From contig NZ_CP016294.1 in the NCBI RefSeq assembly GCF_001704155.1, positions 4,134,653 through 4,198,652 on the forward strand: 64,000 nt of DNA, given 5' to 3'. This document shows, in pieces, positions 40,113 to 49,999 of the stretch (position 1 is the stretch's first letter; each line of letters opens with the position of its first letter). The notes under the pieces were generated by a model. The model made no database searches, was not told where the DNA came from, and worked only from the letters and a program-made list of their open reading frames with translations. The stretch is from Stenotrophomonas rhizophila (lineage in GTDB: Bacteria; Pseudomonadota; Gammaproteobacteria; Xanthomonadales; Xanthomonadaceae). The translations under genes and the position numbers were made by a program.

Positions 40113-40135
40113 GTAGCGCCGACTGTTAGTCGGCG
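40113..40135 (+). repeat. GTAG-headed REP palindrome (SMAG-like)
   Basis: GTAGC is followed by GCCGACT-GTT-AGTCGGCG. It lies in the 185-bp gap between the convergent Kef and ankyrin genes. Confidence 0.7.
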
Positions 40136-40248
40136 ACCGCGCGCAGCGCGGCCCGAAGATCCGAAGACACGCACCCAACGTCTGCGACGCACCGATCGCG
40201 GTTGATAACTGTCCGAAGCCGCGTGTCAGGGGTTCATCCCCGCCGCCG

Positions 40249-43200
40249 TTACCCGTTATCGCGCAGGAACCGGGCCATCGACGAAACGCCGGGCACGCGC
40301 GGTTCGAACTCACCGGCCACGTCGATGAAACCGCGCATCACCGCGATCTCGCGCGGGCTGCGGTTCAACGCGTCGCGTACGTCCGGATCCGCGCCTGCGC
40401 GCAGCAGGCGCTGCACCAGCAGCGGCAGGCCGTGCAATGCCGCCAGGTGCAGCGGACCGAACCCACGCGGATCGCGCGCATCCAATGACACGTCTTCATC
40501 GAGCAGCCGCTCCACGGCGGCCAGCACGATCTGCTCATCGCACGCGGTACCCGGCTCGGCGCGCGCGCCCAGCAGCAACAGCAGCGGGGTCACCGAACCG
40601 GCTGCGGTCTGGTCCGGTTCGGCACCGGCCAGCAACAAGGTGTCCAGCAGCGCCAGCAGGCGCGAACGATCCCGCGCACCAAAGCCGTACAGGGCCGCAC
40701 AATGCAGCGGCCCCAGTTGCTGCGCATCGCCCGCATGCACGTTGGCACCGGCAGTCAGCAGGCGCGCGGCGATGTCCGGCAGGCCCAGCGCCGACGCCAG
40801 CATCAGCACGGTCACGCCACCGGGCAGCTTGTATTCCAGTTCCGCACCGGCATCCAGCAGCGCCGACACGATGTCGATCTGGCGCATGCTCACCGCCGCC
40901 GACAACGGCGTGGCACCACTGGCTGCAGCGTGCTGCGGGTTGGCGCCACGCGCCAGCAGCAGGTCGACCACGGCCAGGTGGCCGCCACCGGCGGCACGCA
41001 GCAGCGCGGTGCAGCCCTGCGCATCCACCACGTCCACGGCGAAGCCCAGGTCGTTCAACCGGCGCACGGCGTCGGCATCGCCGGCCATCGCGGCGGCGGG
41101 TAGATCGGCGGCACGCAGCGCGCGGCGCGGCAGCTGCCACACGCGCCAATCCAGCCAATCGGCCAGGTCGCGGCGGCCGATCGACAGCGCCACGCCCAGC
41201 GGGGTCTGGCCATCGGCAGCGCGGGCTTCGGGCGAGGCGCCCTGCTGCACCAGCAGCTTCAACGAGCCTTCGCGGGCCAGTGCGGTGGCCAGGTGCAGCG
41301 CGGTCATGCCGTGGCTGTCGCGGGCTTCACGGTCCACGCCGAGGGTGAGCAGGGCCTGCTGCAGACGCAGCCAGCCCAGGCGCACGGCGAGCGACAGCGG
41401 CGGATCGCCGGCCGGCGAGGCCGCAAACGGATCGGCACCGCGTTCGAGCAGTTCCAATGCAAGCTGTTCCAGCCCGCGCGCGGCCTGGTCGTGCTGGGCG
41501 CAGGCGCTGAGCAGGCGCGCCAGGCCACCGGCACCGGTCGGCGATACGCCCCGGCGCAGCAGCACCTGCAGCGTGGGCACCGCATCGATGCCACGCGCCA
41601 GCAGCGCGAACATCGGGGTATCGCCGCAGGCATCCAGGACCTCCGGCGCGGCGCCATGCGCCAGCAGCCACTCCACCGCGTGCGGGTCCAGCGCCAGTTC
41701 GCCGTCGTGGAGCAGGCCGCCCAGTTCGTCCGGGCTGCACAGGCGGGCCAGCGAGGCCATGCCATCCACGTTGCCGAATCCCAGCGCTTCGCGCAGCAGG
41801 TCCAGCGGCGGGCGGTCCGGCAGTGCCGGGCTGCCCTGCCCGCTGTCATCCTCGCCCGCGCTGGCCAGGCCATCGCTCACTGCGGTGGGCAGCGGGTAGC
41901 TGCGGTCCAGCAGCGAGACGATCGCCCAGCGCCCGGCGGCGGCCGCGATATCCACGGCGCGGCGTCCCTGCGGATCGGACACGTCGGCAGCAATGCCCAG
42001 GTCCAACAGGCGGCGGACCAGCAACGGCGAGACGTTGTCGGCCATGCAGGCCAGCAGCACCGCGTTGCGGCCTTCCACGTCGACCGCATGCAGGTCGGGC
42101 TTGTGCGGCAGCAGGTGTTCGACCACGCCGGCCCGGCCACCGCGCGCGGCTTCCAGCCACGGCGTACGAGACAGCGCATCGCGCGATTCAAGGTTGGCGC
42201 CGGCCGCCAGCAGCACATCGATGATGTCCACGTGGCCGGCCAATGCCGCTTCATGCAGGGCGCTGCGGCGCTGGCGGTCGCGCGCGTCGGCGCGCGCCTT
42301 GTGCTTGAGCAGCAGCTGCACGCCGGCCGGATCGTCTTCTTCGGTGCCGGCCGCGGCCAGCAGCACGGGGGTGCCCTCGGCCGGTTCGGTGCGCGCACCG
42401 CGCTCCAGCAGGAACCGCGCCAGCCGCCAGTTGCCGACCTGGCAGGCCACTGCCAGTGGCGACCAGCCGTCATTGTTCAGTGCATCCACTTCGGCCGCGG
42501 CATCGCGCAGCAATGCCGCCACGCCGGGGTCGGAACTGCGCGCGGCGTGGTGCAGCGGGGTGTTGCCGTCGCTGTCGACCGCGCGCGAATCGGCACCGTT
42601 GGCCAGCAGGGTCATCACCGCTTCGGGGCGGCCGTGCCAGCTGTCGCGGGTGGCGGCCAGCAGCGGGGTCATGCCCTTGTGCGGGGTGTTGACGCCCACG
42701 CCACGGGCGATCAGCTCGCGCAGCAGGCGCAGGTCGGGCAGCACGGCGGCCAGCACCACCAGGCTGCGCTGGTCGCGCCAGGTGGGATCGGGCAGACCCT
42801 GCGGGTCGGCACCTGCCGCCAGCAGCTGCAGGGCGCGGTCGACCCGGCCGCTGCGCGCGGCTTCGTACAGCGCCGGCAGGCGTTCGTGCTGGGCCAGCGG
42901 CTCCAGTGCTTGGCCCGGGTCGTCGTGCTGGGCGGCGGCGGCGAACGGGTCGCTGCCCAGGTCGAGCACGCTGCGGCTGCCCAGCGGATCGGCCGGCGCG
43001 ACGCGCTGCAGGGCCAGATGGGCCAGCGGCGAACCGATCAGCACCGCCAGCGCGAACGGCCAGCGCAGGCCATCGGGCACCAGCCCCGGCCATGCAGGAA
43101 CCACCACCAGCGCGCAGATCGCCACCACCAGCGCGGCCACGACCAGCCCGCGCCAGGCGCTGAGATCTCGGCCGGCCAGGGTGCGCCAATGGCGCGCCAG

Positions 43201-43590
43201 GCTGCCGTCACTGCGTTCGATTTCATTCCACAGCGGCCAGGTGCGCCAGACGCCGAGCAGCGCGGCACTGACCGCCACGCTCAGGCCAAGCACGGCCGCC
43301 AGGCTGCCGCTGTCGTGCAGCGCGGCCAGCGGCCAGGCCACCAGCAGCGCCAGCAGGGCCGGGCCCACCGACCACAGCGCGAGCAGCGCCGGAAGGTCCT
43401 GGCGGCCCAGCTGGGGCAGCGCCGGCACGGCGCGGCTGCGCCGCCACCAGGACATGCCCAGCGCGAACGCCGGCTGCGCCAGTGCGGCACCCAGCGCAGC
43501 CGGCACCCCGCCCAGCACCGCGGCCAGCGACAGCAGGCCGCCCGTAGCGAGGGCGATGGCGGCAGCGCGGGTGCGCGGAATATCAGTCAT
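40249..43590 (-). CDS. Membrane-anchored ankyrin-repeat protein
   Basis: The 1,113-residue protein has about four to six hydrophobic segments in the first 210 residues ([55 protein letters not shown]) and no cleavable signal. The rest is a chain of about 20 ankyrin repeats (for example [50 protein letters not shown]). Such proteins act as scaffolds; this one would display a long solenoid from the inner membrane, probably into the cytoplasm. No enzymatic domain is visible. It overlaps ycgL by 8 bp, so the pair is likely one operon. Confidence 0.9.
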   Translation of the reverse strand: MTDIPRTRAAAIALATGGLLSLAAVLGGVPAALGAALAQPAFALGMSWWRRSRAVPALPQLGRQDLPALLALWSVGPALLALLVAWPLAALHDSGSLAAVLGLSVAVSAALLGVWRTWPLWNEIERSDGSLARHWRTLAGRDLSAWRGLVVAALVVAICALVVVPAWPGLVPDGLRWPFALAVLIGSPLAHLALQRVAPADPLGSRSVLDLGSDPFAAAAQHDDPGQALEPLAQHERLPALYEAARSGRVDRALQLLAAGADPQGLPDPTWRDQRSLVVLAAVLPDLRLLRELIARGVGVNTPHKGMTPLLAATRDSWHGRPEAVMTLLANGADSRAVDSDGNTPLHHAARSSDPGVAALLRDAAAEVDALNNDGWSPLAVACQVGNWRLARFLLERGARTEPAEGTPVLLAAAGTEEDDPAGVQLLLKHKARADARDRQRRSALHEAALAGHVDIIDVLLAAGANLESRDALSRTPWLEAARGGRAGVVEHLLPHKPDLHAVDVEGRNAVLLACMADNVSPLLVRRLLDLGIAADVSDPQGRRAVDIAAAAGRWAIVSLLDRSYPLPTAVSDGLASAGEDDSGQGSPALPDRPPLDLLREALGFGNVDGMASLARLCSPDELGGLLHDGELALDPHAVEWLLAHGAAPEVLDACGDTPMFALLARGIDAVPTLQVLLRRGVSPTGAGGLARLLSACAQHDQAARGLEQLALELLERGADPFAASPAGDPPLSLAVRLGWLRLQQALLTLGVDREARDSHGMTALHLATALAREGSLKLLVQQGASPEARAADGQTPLGVALSIGRRDLADWLDWRVWQLPRRALRAADLPAAAMAGDADAVRRLNDLGFAVDVVDAQGCTALLRAAGGGHLAVVDLLLARGANPQHAAASGATPLSAAVSMRQIDIVSALLDAGAELEYKLPGGVTVLMLASALGLPDIAARLLTAGANVHAGDAQQLGPLHCAALYGFGARDRSRLLALLDTLLLAGAEPDQTAAGSVTPLLLLLGARAEPGTACDEQIVLAAVERLLDEDVSLDARDPRGFGPLHLAALHGLPLLVQRLLRAGADPDVRDALNRSPREIAVMRGFIDVAGEFEPRVPGVSSMARFLRDNG

Positions 43591-43849
43591 CGCGGCGCGG
43601 CACCTTCACGGGCGCGACCGGCGGCGGTGGCATCTGCAGGTGGAAGCCGCGCGCCTGGAGATTGGCGCGCACTTGATCAGCGTCGGCCAGGGCGAGGCGA
43701 CGGTCCGGGGTCAGGGCAACTTCCAGAACGAATGCGAACGGCGCCAGCGTGGCCTTCAGCGCATCGGGGATGGCATCGAAGGCGTCGCGGGCGGCGAGGT
43801 AGACGTAAGTGTCCTGCTTGCGTTGGCTTTTGTAGACGTAGGCTTGCAT
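43583..43849 (-). CDS. ycgL: YcgL-domain protein
   Basis: The 88-residue protein starts at [18 protein letters not shown], the typical YcgL beginning. The core signatures [17 protein letters not shown] and [25 protein letters not shown] fit the family, and length is close to the E. coli protein. An earlier start at 43906 would add 19 residues without family support. Function unknown. It precedes the ankyrin gene with an 8-bp overlap. Confidence 0.85.
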   Translation of the reverse strand: MQAYVYKSQRKQDTYVYLAARDAFDAIPDALKATLAPFAFVLEVALTPDRRLALADADQVRANLQARGFHLQMPPPPVAPVKVPRRDD

Positions 43850-43989
43850 TGCCCGCGGGGCTTGGCCCTGGGAATAGATACGCCGATTGTGGAGTAAAGC
43901 AGGCAACTACGAAAGCCGGGCAGGCGCGAAGGTGTCGGTTTGCTGGCGCGCGGCAGATTCAGGTTCATCAATGTCGCGACGGTGTTCAG

Positions 43990-44058
43990 GTAGGGCGGCC
44001 GCCGCCGTTCTTGGGGAACGGCGGCGGCAAGGTCATCCGACCAACGGTCGGCTGCTAC
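43990..44058. repeat. Composite GTAG/CTAC repeat with two hairpins
   Basis: GTAG (43990-43993) is followed by a hairpin GCCGCCGTTC-TTGGG-GAACGGCGGC. A second hairpin CCGACC-AAC-GGTCGG (44037-44051) ends in CTAC (44055-44058), a GTAG repeat in the opposite orientation. Together they look like a SMAG dimer and may stop transcription of the secreted-protein gene at 44079-44516. Confidence 0.6.
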
Positions 44059-44078
44059 CCGTGGAATAACGCTTCGCG

Positions 44079-44516
44079 TTATTTCACTTTTGCATAGGTG
44101 CCTTTCAGGGCGACGCCGGCCAGGATGGCGCCTGCGTAGCATTCGAAGTTGGTGGCGCTCTTGAACTCGTTCTTCTTGTAGTAGCTGACCACGTCGACCA
44201 CGGCGTTGGCGCCGCGCGACTTGGCGCCGTCCTGCAGCGCCTTCAGCGCCGACAGGGCCACCCAGTTGCAGGCCACGGCATCGCTCTTGTTGGCGGCATT
44301 GGTCTTCTTGTTGGTCACGTCTTCGCCGAGGCGCTGCTGGACGTTGACCTTTTCGCCGGCCAGGAAGAAGCGGACGCTGCCGTCGATGCCGGCGGCTTTT
44401 GCCTCCGGGGAGTTGATCAGGTCATGCAGCGGCAGCTCGACCCGGGTTTCACGGGCATTGGCGGTGCTGGCAACGGCGAGCAGGGCGGTGGCGGCAATCA
44501 GGGCAAAACGACGCAT
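44079..44516 (-). CDS. Secreted small protein, unknown function (excinuclease misnamed family)
   Basis: The 145-residue protein begins with a signal peptide (MRRFALIAATALLAVASTANA). The mature part ends in GANAVVDVVSYYKKNEF and ECYAGAILAGVALKGTYAKV, resembling the YbjQ/DUF74-like fold in the GANAVVDVV segment. Similar proteins are often mislabelled as excinuclease subunit; no UvrA or ATPase feature is present. It follows the pigment operon in the same direction, 46 bp after it, but its role there is unknown. Confidence 0.75.
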   Translation of the reverse strand: MRRFALIAATALLAVASTANARETRVELPLHDLINSPEAKAAGIDGSVRFFLAGEKVNVQQRLGEDVTNKKTNAANKSDAVACNWVALSALKALQDGAKSRGANAVVDVVSYYKKNEFKSATNFECYAGAILAGVALKGTYAKVK

Positions 44517-44562
44517 TCAAACATCTCCTTGTTGGTAAGGCGGGGTGTTGCTCGGGGGAAAG

Positions 44563-45804
44563 TCAGTCCTGCCAGCGGCGGAAGATCAACGAAGTGTTGA
44601 TGCCGCCGAAGGCGAAGTTGTTGCTCATCACGTACTCGGGCTGCATCTGCCGGCCTTCGCCGCGGATGAAATCGAGCGCGCCGCAGCGCGGGTCGACCTC
44701 GTGCAGGTTCAGGGTCGGGGCGAACCAGCCTTCGCGCATCATTTCGATGGTCACCCAGGCCTCGAACGCGCCGCACGCGCCGAGCATGTGGCCGACATAG
44801 CTCTTCAGCGAGCTGATCGGCATGCCTGCGCCGAACACCTGGGCGGTGGCCTGGGTTTCGGCGATGTCGCCGTGCTCGGTGGCGGTGCCATGTGCGTTGA
44901 CGTAGCCGATCTGCTGCGGTTCCAGCCCGGCGTCTTCCAGCGCCAGGCGCATGGCCTGGGCCATGGTGTCGGCGGTGGGCTGGGTGACATGCTGGCCGTC
45001 GCTGTTGGTGCCGTAGCCGACCACTTCGGCCAGGATGGTGGCGCCGCGCGCCTGCGCGTGTTCCAGCTCTTCCAGGATCAGGGTGCCGGCGCCCTCGCCC
45101 AGCACCAGGCCGTCGCGGTGGGCATCAAAGGGACTTGGCGTGGTCTTCGGCGCATCGTTGCGCACGCTGGTGGCGAACAGGGTGTCGAACACCGCCGCGG
45201 CGGTGGCGTCGAGCTGTTCGGCGCCGCCGGTGACCATCACCGTCTGCTTGCCGCTGCGGATCGCCTCGTAACCCGAGCCCACGCCCTGGCTGCCGGAGGT
45301 GCAGGCGCTGGAGGTGGTGTACACGCGACCGGACAAGCCGAAAAACACGCCGATGTTCACCGGCGAGGTGTGGCTCATCATCTTCAGGTAGGTGGTGGCG
45401 CTAATGCCTTCGGTGGTGTGCTCGTGGAGCATGCGGCCGAATTCGGCGGTGGCTTCGTGGCTGCCCGACGACGACCCGTAGGCCACGCCGGCCAGGCCGC
45501 TGCGCAGCACCGGATGGCCGAGCAGGCCGGCCGCTTCCAGCGCCAGTTCGGTAGCGCGCACCGACATCACCGCCACCTTGCCCATGCTGCGGGTGGTCTT
45601 GCGGTTGTAGTTCGAGGGCAGCTCGTAGTCTTCGGCCGGTGCAGCCAGGCGCGTGTTGAGGCCGTCGAACACTTCCCAGCCGGGGATGTAGCGCACCGCG
45701 TTTTCCTGGGCATGCAGGCGCGCGCGGATGCTCGGCCAGTCGTGGCCCAGCGGGCTGATGGCGGCGGCACCGGTCACCACGACGCGACGATCGGGTCGGC
45801 TCAT
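44563..45804 (-). CDS. Beta-ketoacyl-ACP synthase of the aryl-polyene pathway
   Basis: The 413-residue FabF-like ketosynthase has a complete Cys-His-His triad: Cys168 in SSACTSGSQGVG, His in NAHGTATEHGD, and His in VGHMLGACGAFEA. It should catalyse chain extension with malonyl-ACP during polyene synthesis. It is the last gene of the pigment run; its ATG overlaps the fabG stop by one base (TGATG). Length agrees with APE ketosynthases (about 400). Confidence 0.9.
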   Translation of the reverse strand: MSRPDRRVVVTGAAAISPLGHDWPSIRARLHAQENAVRYIPGWEVFDGLNTRLAAPAEDYELPSNYNRKTTRSMGKVAVMSVRATELALEAAGLLGHPVLRSGLAGVAYGSSSGSHEATAEFGRMLHEHTTEGISATTYLKMMSHTSPVNIGVFFGLSGRVYTTSSACTSGSQGVGSGYEAIRSGKQTVMVTGGAEQLDATAAAVFDTLFATSVRNDAPKTTPSPFDAHRDGLVLGEGAGTLILEELEHAQARGATILAEVVGYGTNSDGQHVTQPTADTMAQAMRLALEDAGLEPQQIGYVNAHGTATEHGDIAETQATAQVFGAGMPISSLKSYVGHMLGACGAFEAWVTIEMMREGWFAPTLNLHEVDPRCGALDFIRGEGRQMQPEYVMSNNFAFGGINTSLIFRRWQD

Positions 45805-46535
45805 CAGACCATGCCTCCGTTGACCGAGATCACCTGGCGGGTGATGTAACCGGCCGATTCGGACAGCAGGAACGAGACCGCGTGCGCGACTTCGTCCGGC
45901 TGGCCCATGCGCCCGGCGGGAATGAGTTTCAGGGCGTGCTCGAGCACTTCTTCGTTGACCATCTCGGTCTCGATCAGGCCCGGTGCCACGCAGTTGACGG
46001 TGATCGCGCGGCTGGCCAGTTCCAGCGCCAGCGCCTTGGTGGCGCCGATGATGCCGGCCTTGGCCGCGCTGTAGTTGGTCTGGCCGCGGTTGCCGACCAG
46101 CCCCGACACCGAAGACAGGGTGACGATGCGGCCGGGCTTGCGCCGCCGCACCATCGGCATCACCAGTGGATGCAGCACGTTGTAGAAGCTGTCCAGGTTG
46201 GTGTGCACCACCGCATCCCAGTCCTCGGCCGGCATGGCCGGGAAGGCACCGTCACGGGCGATGCCGGCGTTGCAGACCACGCCATAGTAGGCGCCGTGCG
46301 CCTCGACATCGGCTTCCAGCGCGGTGCGGGCGGCCTCGCGGTCGGACACGTCGAACGTCAGCACCCGGGCCTGGCGGCCCAGTGCCTGGATGTCGGCGAC
46401 CACCGCCTGCGCTTCCTCGATCCGGCTGCGGCAATGCACCACTACGTCGAAGCCATCGCGCGCGATCCGCAGCGCCACGGCGCGGCCGATGCCCCGGCTG
46501 GCGCCGGTCACCAGCACGGTGAGATTCCCTGTCAT
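45804..46535 (-). CDS. 3-oxoacyl-ACP reductase (FabG-like) of the pigment pathway
   Basis: The 243-residue classical SDR has TGASRGIGRAVA at about residues 10-21, the NAGIA segment, and the catalytic Ser141/142, Tyr155 and Lys159 (SSVSGLVGNRGQTNYSAAK). It reduces the beta-keto group after each extension. It overlaps the hotdog gene in an ATGA and the next ketosynthase by one base, in a coupled set of extension enzymes. Confidence 0.92.
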   Translation of the reverse strand: MTGNLTVLVTGASRGIGRAVALRIARDGFDVVVHCRSRIEEAQAVVADIQALGRQARVLTFDVSDREAARTALEADVEAHGAYYGVVCNAGIARDGAFPAMPAEDWDAVVHTNLDSFYNVLHPLVMPMVRRRKPGRIVTLSSVSGLVGNRGQTNYSAAKAGIIGATKALALELASRAITVNCVAPGLIETEMVNEEVLEHALKLIPAGRMGQPDEVAHAVSFLLSESAGYITRQVISVNGGMV

Positions 46536-46993
46536 GCCTCTCCACTCTCCAGATAAGCCATCGCATCGCGTGGTTCGAACACCGATACGTTGGCGACCGC
46601 CAATTCAACATCCCCTGCCAGGATCCGGCAGGCGAACATGCCCAGTCCATTTTCGCCCATCAGCTCGCACTGTGCCTCCACCCGCAGGCAGCTGCCCGGC
46701 GTGAAGGCCGGCTGGTGGGCGGTATAGCGGCGGGTGCCGAGCAGGAATCCGATCGACGGCTCGCGCCCTTCGGCGCGCGCGCGGCAGCCGGCCCAGGCCG
46801 CAATCGCCTGTGCCATGTACTCCACGCCCACCCAGGCGGGCACCCCGCCAGGGGTGGAGAACAGGCCGTGCGTGGGCACGTCCACCTCCACCACGATGGA
46901 TTCCGCCTGCCATTCGATGACCCGGTCGATCAGCCGCAGGCTCTCGCGATGCGGCAGCACGCTTTCGATATCGGTCGGCAACTGCATGCTCAT
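46532..46993 (-). CDS. Hotdog-fold 3-hydroxyacyl-ACP dehydratase-like protein (ApeP type)
   Basis: The 153-residue protein starts MSMQLPTDIESVLPHRE and contains LPHRESLRLIDRVI and GVEYMAQAIAAWAGCR, the typical order of APE dehydratases. The ATG at 46993 overlaps the upstream ketosynthase stop (ATGA). It likely dehydrates the 3-hydroxyacyl intermediate to the conjugated double bond. No signal or membrane segment. Confidence 0.85.
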   Translation of the reverse strand: MSMQLPTDIESVLPHRESLRLIDRVIEWQAESIVVEVDVPTHGLFSTPGGVPAWVGVEYMAQAIAAWAGCRARAEGREPSIGFLLGTRRYTAHQPAFTPGSCLRVEAQCELMGENGLGMFACRILAGDVELAVANVSVFEPRDAMAYLESGEA

Positions 46994-48177
46994 CCCCGCG
47001 CCAGCGCCAGTACGGCATTGCTGCCGCCGAAGGCGAACGAATGGCTGAGCACATGCTGCAGCGGCTGCGCCGCGCGCGTGCCAGGCGCCACCAGGGCCAG
47101 CGCCGGCAGCGCCTCGTCGCCCTGCCCGTCCCACCAGTGCGTGGGCAGGCGCTGGTCCGGGTTGTCGGCCAGGGTCATCCAGCACAGCGCCGCTTCGATC
47201 GCGCCCGAGGCGCCCAGGGTGTGCCCGGTCAGCGGCTTGGTCGAGCTGGCAGGCACCTGCGTGCCCAGCACGCTGGCCACGGCCAGGCTTTCCATGGCGT
47301 CGTTGTGGCCGGTGGCGGTGCCGTGCAGGTTGACGTAATCAATCTGGTCGGCGGCCAGGCCGGCGCGGTCCAGCGCCTGCTGGATGGCCTCGATGGCGCC
47401 GCGCGCTTGCGGGTCCGGCGCGGACATGTGGTGCGCGTCGGAGGATTCGCCCCAGCCGGACAGGCGCACCGGGCCCGGCTCGCGGGTCATCAGGAACAAC
47501 GCGGCGCCCTCGCCGATGTTGATGCCGTTGCGGTGGCGCGAGAACGGGTTGCAGCGCGCGGCCGACACCGATTCGAGCGCGCAGAAGCCGCCCACGGTGA
47601 AGCGGCACAGCGAATCGGCGCCACCGGCCACCACGGCATCGACCACTCCCGAACGCAGCAGGCGCGCGGCGGACATCAGCGCCTTGGCGCTGGACGAGCA
47701 GGCGGTGGAAATGGTCCAGGCCGGACCATCGCTGCCGATCCGCTCGCGCACGAAGCGCGCCGAGGTGCCCATTTCCTGCTGCGCGTAGTCGAAACCGTCC
47801 GGCCAGCGTCCTTCGTCGGCCTGCAGGCGCAGCGCGCCTTCGGATTCACCGATGCCCGAGGTGCTGGTGCCGATGATCACCGCGACGCGCTCGGCGCCGA
47901 ACCGCGCGATCGCCGATTCCACCGCCGGGCGGATCTGCAGCAGCGCGGTTTCCAGCAGCGCGTTGTTGCGTCCGCGCAGCGCCACCGGCAACGCCGACAG
48001 GTCCGGCAGCGGCCCGCTCACTTCGCCCAGCGCCAGGGTGCGGCCGGCGATCAGGGTGTCGTTGTCGCGCAGGCCGCCGGGCTGGTCGGCAAACAGCCCG
48101 TCGCGCACCTGCGCGCGCCCGCTGCCCAGTGCGCAGACCACACCCAGCTCGTTCAGATATACCGCGCTACTGCTCAC
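46990..48177 (-). CDS. Second beta-ketoacyl-ACP synthase of the pigment pathway
   Basis: The 395-residue ketosynthase starts at a GTG (48177) that overlaps the lipoprotein gene's stop (GTGA). Triad residues are present: Cys160 in ISTACSSSAKAL, His in NLHGTATGHND, and His in LTGHTLGASGAIEA. APE clusters usually carry two or three diverged ketosynthases; this one probably works with the chain-length-factor-like protein (60201-60935) or initiates on the aryl starter. Confidence 0.9.
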   Translation of the reverse strand: MSSSAVYLNELGVVCALGSGRAQVRDGLFADQPGGLRDNDTLIAGRTLALGEVSGPLPDLSALPVALRGRNNALLETALLQIRPAVESAIARFGAERVAVIIGTSTSGIGESEGALRLQADEGRWPDGFDYAQQEMGTSARFVRERIGSDGPAWTISTACSSSAKALMSAARLLRSGVVDAVVAGGADSLCRFTVGGFCALESVSAARCNPFSRHRNGINIGEGAALFLMTREPGPVRLSGWGESSDAHHMSAPDPQARGAIEAIQQALDRAGLAADQIDYVNLHGTATGHNDAMESLAVASVLGTQVPASSTKPLTGHTLGASGAIEAALCWMTLADNPDQRLPTHWWDGQGDEALPALALVAPGTRAAQPLQHVLSHSFAFGGSNAVLALARG

Positions 48178-48725
48178 TGTCGTGCCTGTCCCATGTCCAA
48201 CGATTCAATCACCAGTTCATAGCCTTCGGCCAGGTTGCGCAGGCGCAGGCGGCCGCCGTCGAGCGGTTCCAGTACCAGCCACGCCTTGCCACCCTGCACC
48301 AGGCGGCGGCCACCGTCGGCCTCGACCAGGCTCCATCCCGCGGGAAGCTTCGCCCGGATGGCATCGGCCGGCCACAGCGCGAACTGAAGGTCATCCAGCA
48401 CGCGTTCGCCACGCACCTGCGGCGGCAGCCACGGGGCGCGGGTCTGTTCCAGGGTGTGCCCGTCCCAGACCATGCGCACGCCGGTCTGGCCCATTGCCTG
48501 CACCGCCAGCCGCACCTGCTCGCCATCGGCCTCGAGCAGCGCATCCAGCTCGCGCTCGTGGCTGCCGAAGCGGAACTGCAGGCGCTGCTGCAGCTGCAGC
48601 GGTTCTGCCAGCGCCGAGGGTGCCAGCTGCAGGGTCGGCAGCTGCACCAGGGGAGCAGGCATGCGGGTGCTGGCGCAGGCCGCCAGCAACACGCTCAACA
48701 GCAACGTCAGGATCAGCCGGTGCAC
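48174..48725 (-). CDS. DUF3261-like lipoprotein of the pigment locus
   Basis: The 183-residue protein starts at GTG 48725 and has a lipobox LLAAC with Cys17, so it should be an outer- or inner-membrane lipoprotein. The rest is a beta-rich region (LQLQQRLQFRFGSHERELDAL, VRMVWDGHTLEQTR) matching the DUF3261 family commonly found in aryl-polyene clusters. It probably helps move or anchor the polyene lipid at the outer membrane. It overlaps the halogenase-like gene by 13 bp. Confidence 0.8.
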   Translation of the reverse strand: MHRLILTLLLSVLLAACASTRMPAPLVQLPTLQLAPSALAEPLQLQQRLQFRFGSHERELDALLEADGEQVRLAVQAMGQTGVRMVWDGHTLEQTRAPWLPPQVRGERVLDDLQFALWPADAIRAKLPAGWSLVEADGGRRLVQGGKAWLVLEPLDGGRLRLRNLAEGYELVIESLDMGQARQ

Positions 48726-49954
48726 AGTTCCTCCAGCACCCGCAGGCGGCGGCCGCTGTCATCGGCCACGTACGGGTTGGTGGTGTCCCACGCGTAGCCG
48801 GCCAGGATCGAGGAGATCATGCGGCGCACATCCGGCTGCGGGTCGGGGTGGTAGATGATCTTCTGGAAGCCACCGGCGTACCAGGCCTCGACGAAACGGC
48901 GGAAGGTCTTCACCCCCGCGCGCAGCGGAAGGGCGAACTCGCGCTCCCAGTCCACCTGCTCACCGGCATGCCGGCGCGCCAGGCAGTCGCTTGCCAGCTG
49001 CGCGGACTTGAAGGCGATGGTCACGCCCGAGGAGAACACCGGGTCCAGGAACTCGCCGGCGTTGCCCAGCAGCGCGTAGCCCTCGCCCCACAGCGAGCTG
49101 ACGTTGGCCGAATAGCCGGTGATGGTGCGCACCGGCAGCACCGCCCATTCGGCGTTCTTCAGCAGGCGGGTCAGGTTCGGGTCTTCGCCGACGATGGCCT
49201 GCAGTTTCTCCAGGTCGGTGCCGTCGTACTTCTCGAAGAAGCTCGGCTCGGCCACCACGCCCAGCGAACAGCAGCCGTTGGAGAACGGAATGGTCCAGTA
49301 CCACACGTCCACGTGTTCGGGATGGGTGGTGATCAGGATCTTGTTGCGGTCGAAACCGGCATCGGCCGGAATGTGGTCGCGCACGTGGCAGAAGATCGCA
49401 CCGCGCACCGGGAAGTTCGACGGCGATTCCAGGTTGAGCAGGCGCGGCAGCAGGCGCGCGAAGCCGCTGGCATCGAGGATGAAGCCGGCTTCGATGGTGT
49501 ACTCGCTGCCATCCGGGCGGCGCACCTGCACGCGCGCCGGGCTGCCGGGCTCGACCGACAGCACTTCGTCGCCGAAGCGCAGGGTGGTGCCCATGCGCTC
49601 GGCGCCGCGTGCCAGCACGTCGTCGAAATTGGCGCGCTGTACCTGGTAGGTGGTGCCCCAGCCCGGCGAGAACTTGTCGCGGAAGTCGAATTCGGTGGTG
49701 CGCTCGCCGCGCACGAAGGCCGCGCCGTTCTTGTACTGGAAGCCGGCTTCGACCACGTCCTGCAGCAGGCCGGCCGCTTCGATGTACTCCATGCTCTGCG
49801 GCAGCAGGCTCTCACCGATGGAGAAGCGCGGGAACTGCTGGCGCTCCAGCATCAGCACCTGGCGGCCCTGCTGGCGCAGCATGGCGGCGGCCACGGAGCC
49901 GGCAGGGCCGGCACCGATCACCAGGATTTCAGTTGTTTCCAGTGCTGCGCTCAT
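48713..49954 (-). CDS. FAD-dependent halogenase-like monooxygenase
   Basis: The 413-residue flavoprotein starts at MSAALETTEI (an upstream in-frame TTG at 49972 is less likely). GAGPAGS (14-20) binds FAD; IGESLLP follows near 46-52. The halogenase marks are present: Lys75 in GFQYKNGAAF, the catalytic Lys position of phenol/pyrrole halogenases, and the WxWxIP motif as WYWTIP (218-223). Xanthomonadins are brominated aryl polyenes, so this enzyme is the probable halogenase of the pathway, needing FADH2 from a separate reductase. Similar genes in Xanthomonas loci are often annotated tryptophan halogenase. Confidence 0.82.
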   Translation of the reverse strand: MSAALETTEILVIGAGPAGSVAAAMLRQQGRQVLMLERQQFPRFSIGESLLPQSMEYIEAAGLLQDVVEAGFQYKNGAAFVRGERTTEFDFRDKFSPGWGTTYQVQRANFDDVLARGAERMGTTLRFGDEVLSVEPGSPARVQVRRPDGSEYTIEAGFILDASGFARLLPRLLNLESPSNFPVRGAIFCHVRDHIPADAGFDRNKILITTHPEHVDVWYWTIPFSNGCCSLGVVAEPSFFEKYDGTDLEKLQAIVGEDPNLTRLLKNAEWAVLPVRTITGYSANVSSLWGEGYALLGNAGEFLDPVFSSGVTIAFKSAQLASDCLARRHAGEQVDWEREFALPLRAGVKTFRRFVEAWYAGGFQKIIYHPDPQPDVRRMISSILAGYAWDTTNPYVADDSGRRLRVLEELCTG

Positions 49955-49999
49955 CGATGCATCCTTGATCAAGAAATAGGGGGAGTCCGGCGCGGTCGC

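Noticed and set aside
41293..44097. A 934-codon plus-strand open frame
   Set aside because: It is antisense to the ankyrin gene and ycgL; its Gln/Arg/Gly-rich text has no motif.
44079..44516. An excinuclease subunit, as relatives are sometimes labelled
   Set aside because: The protein is 145 residues with a signal peptide and no nucleotide-binding motif.
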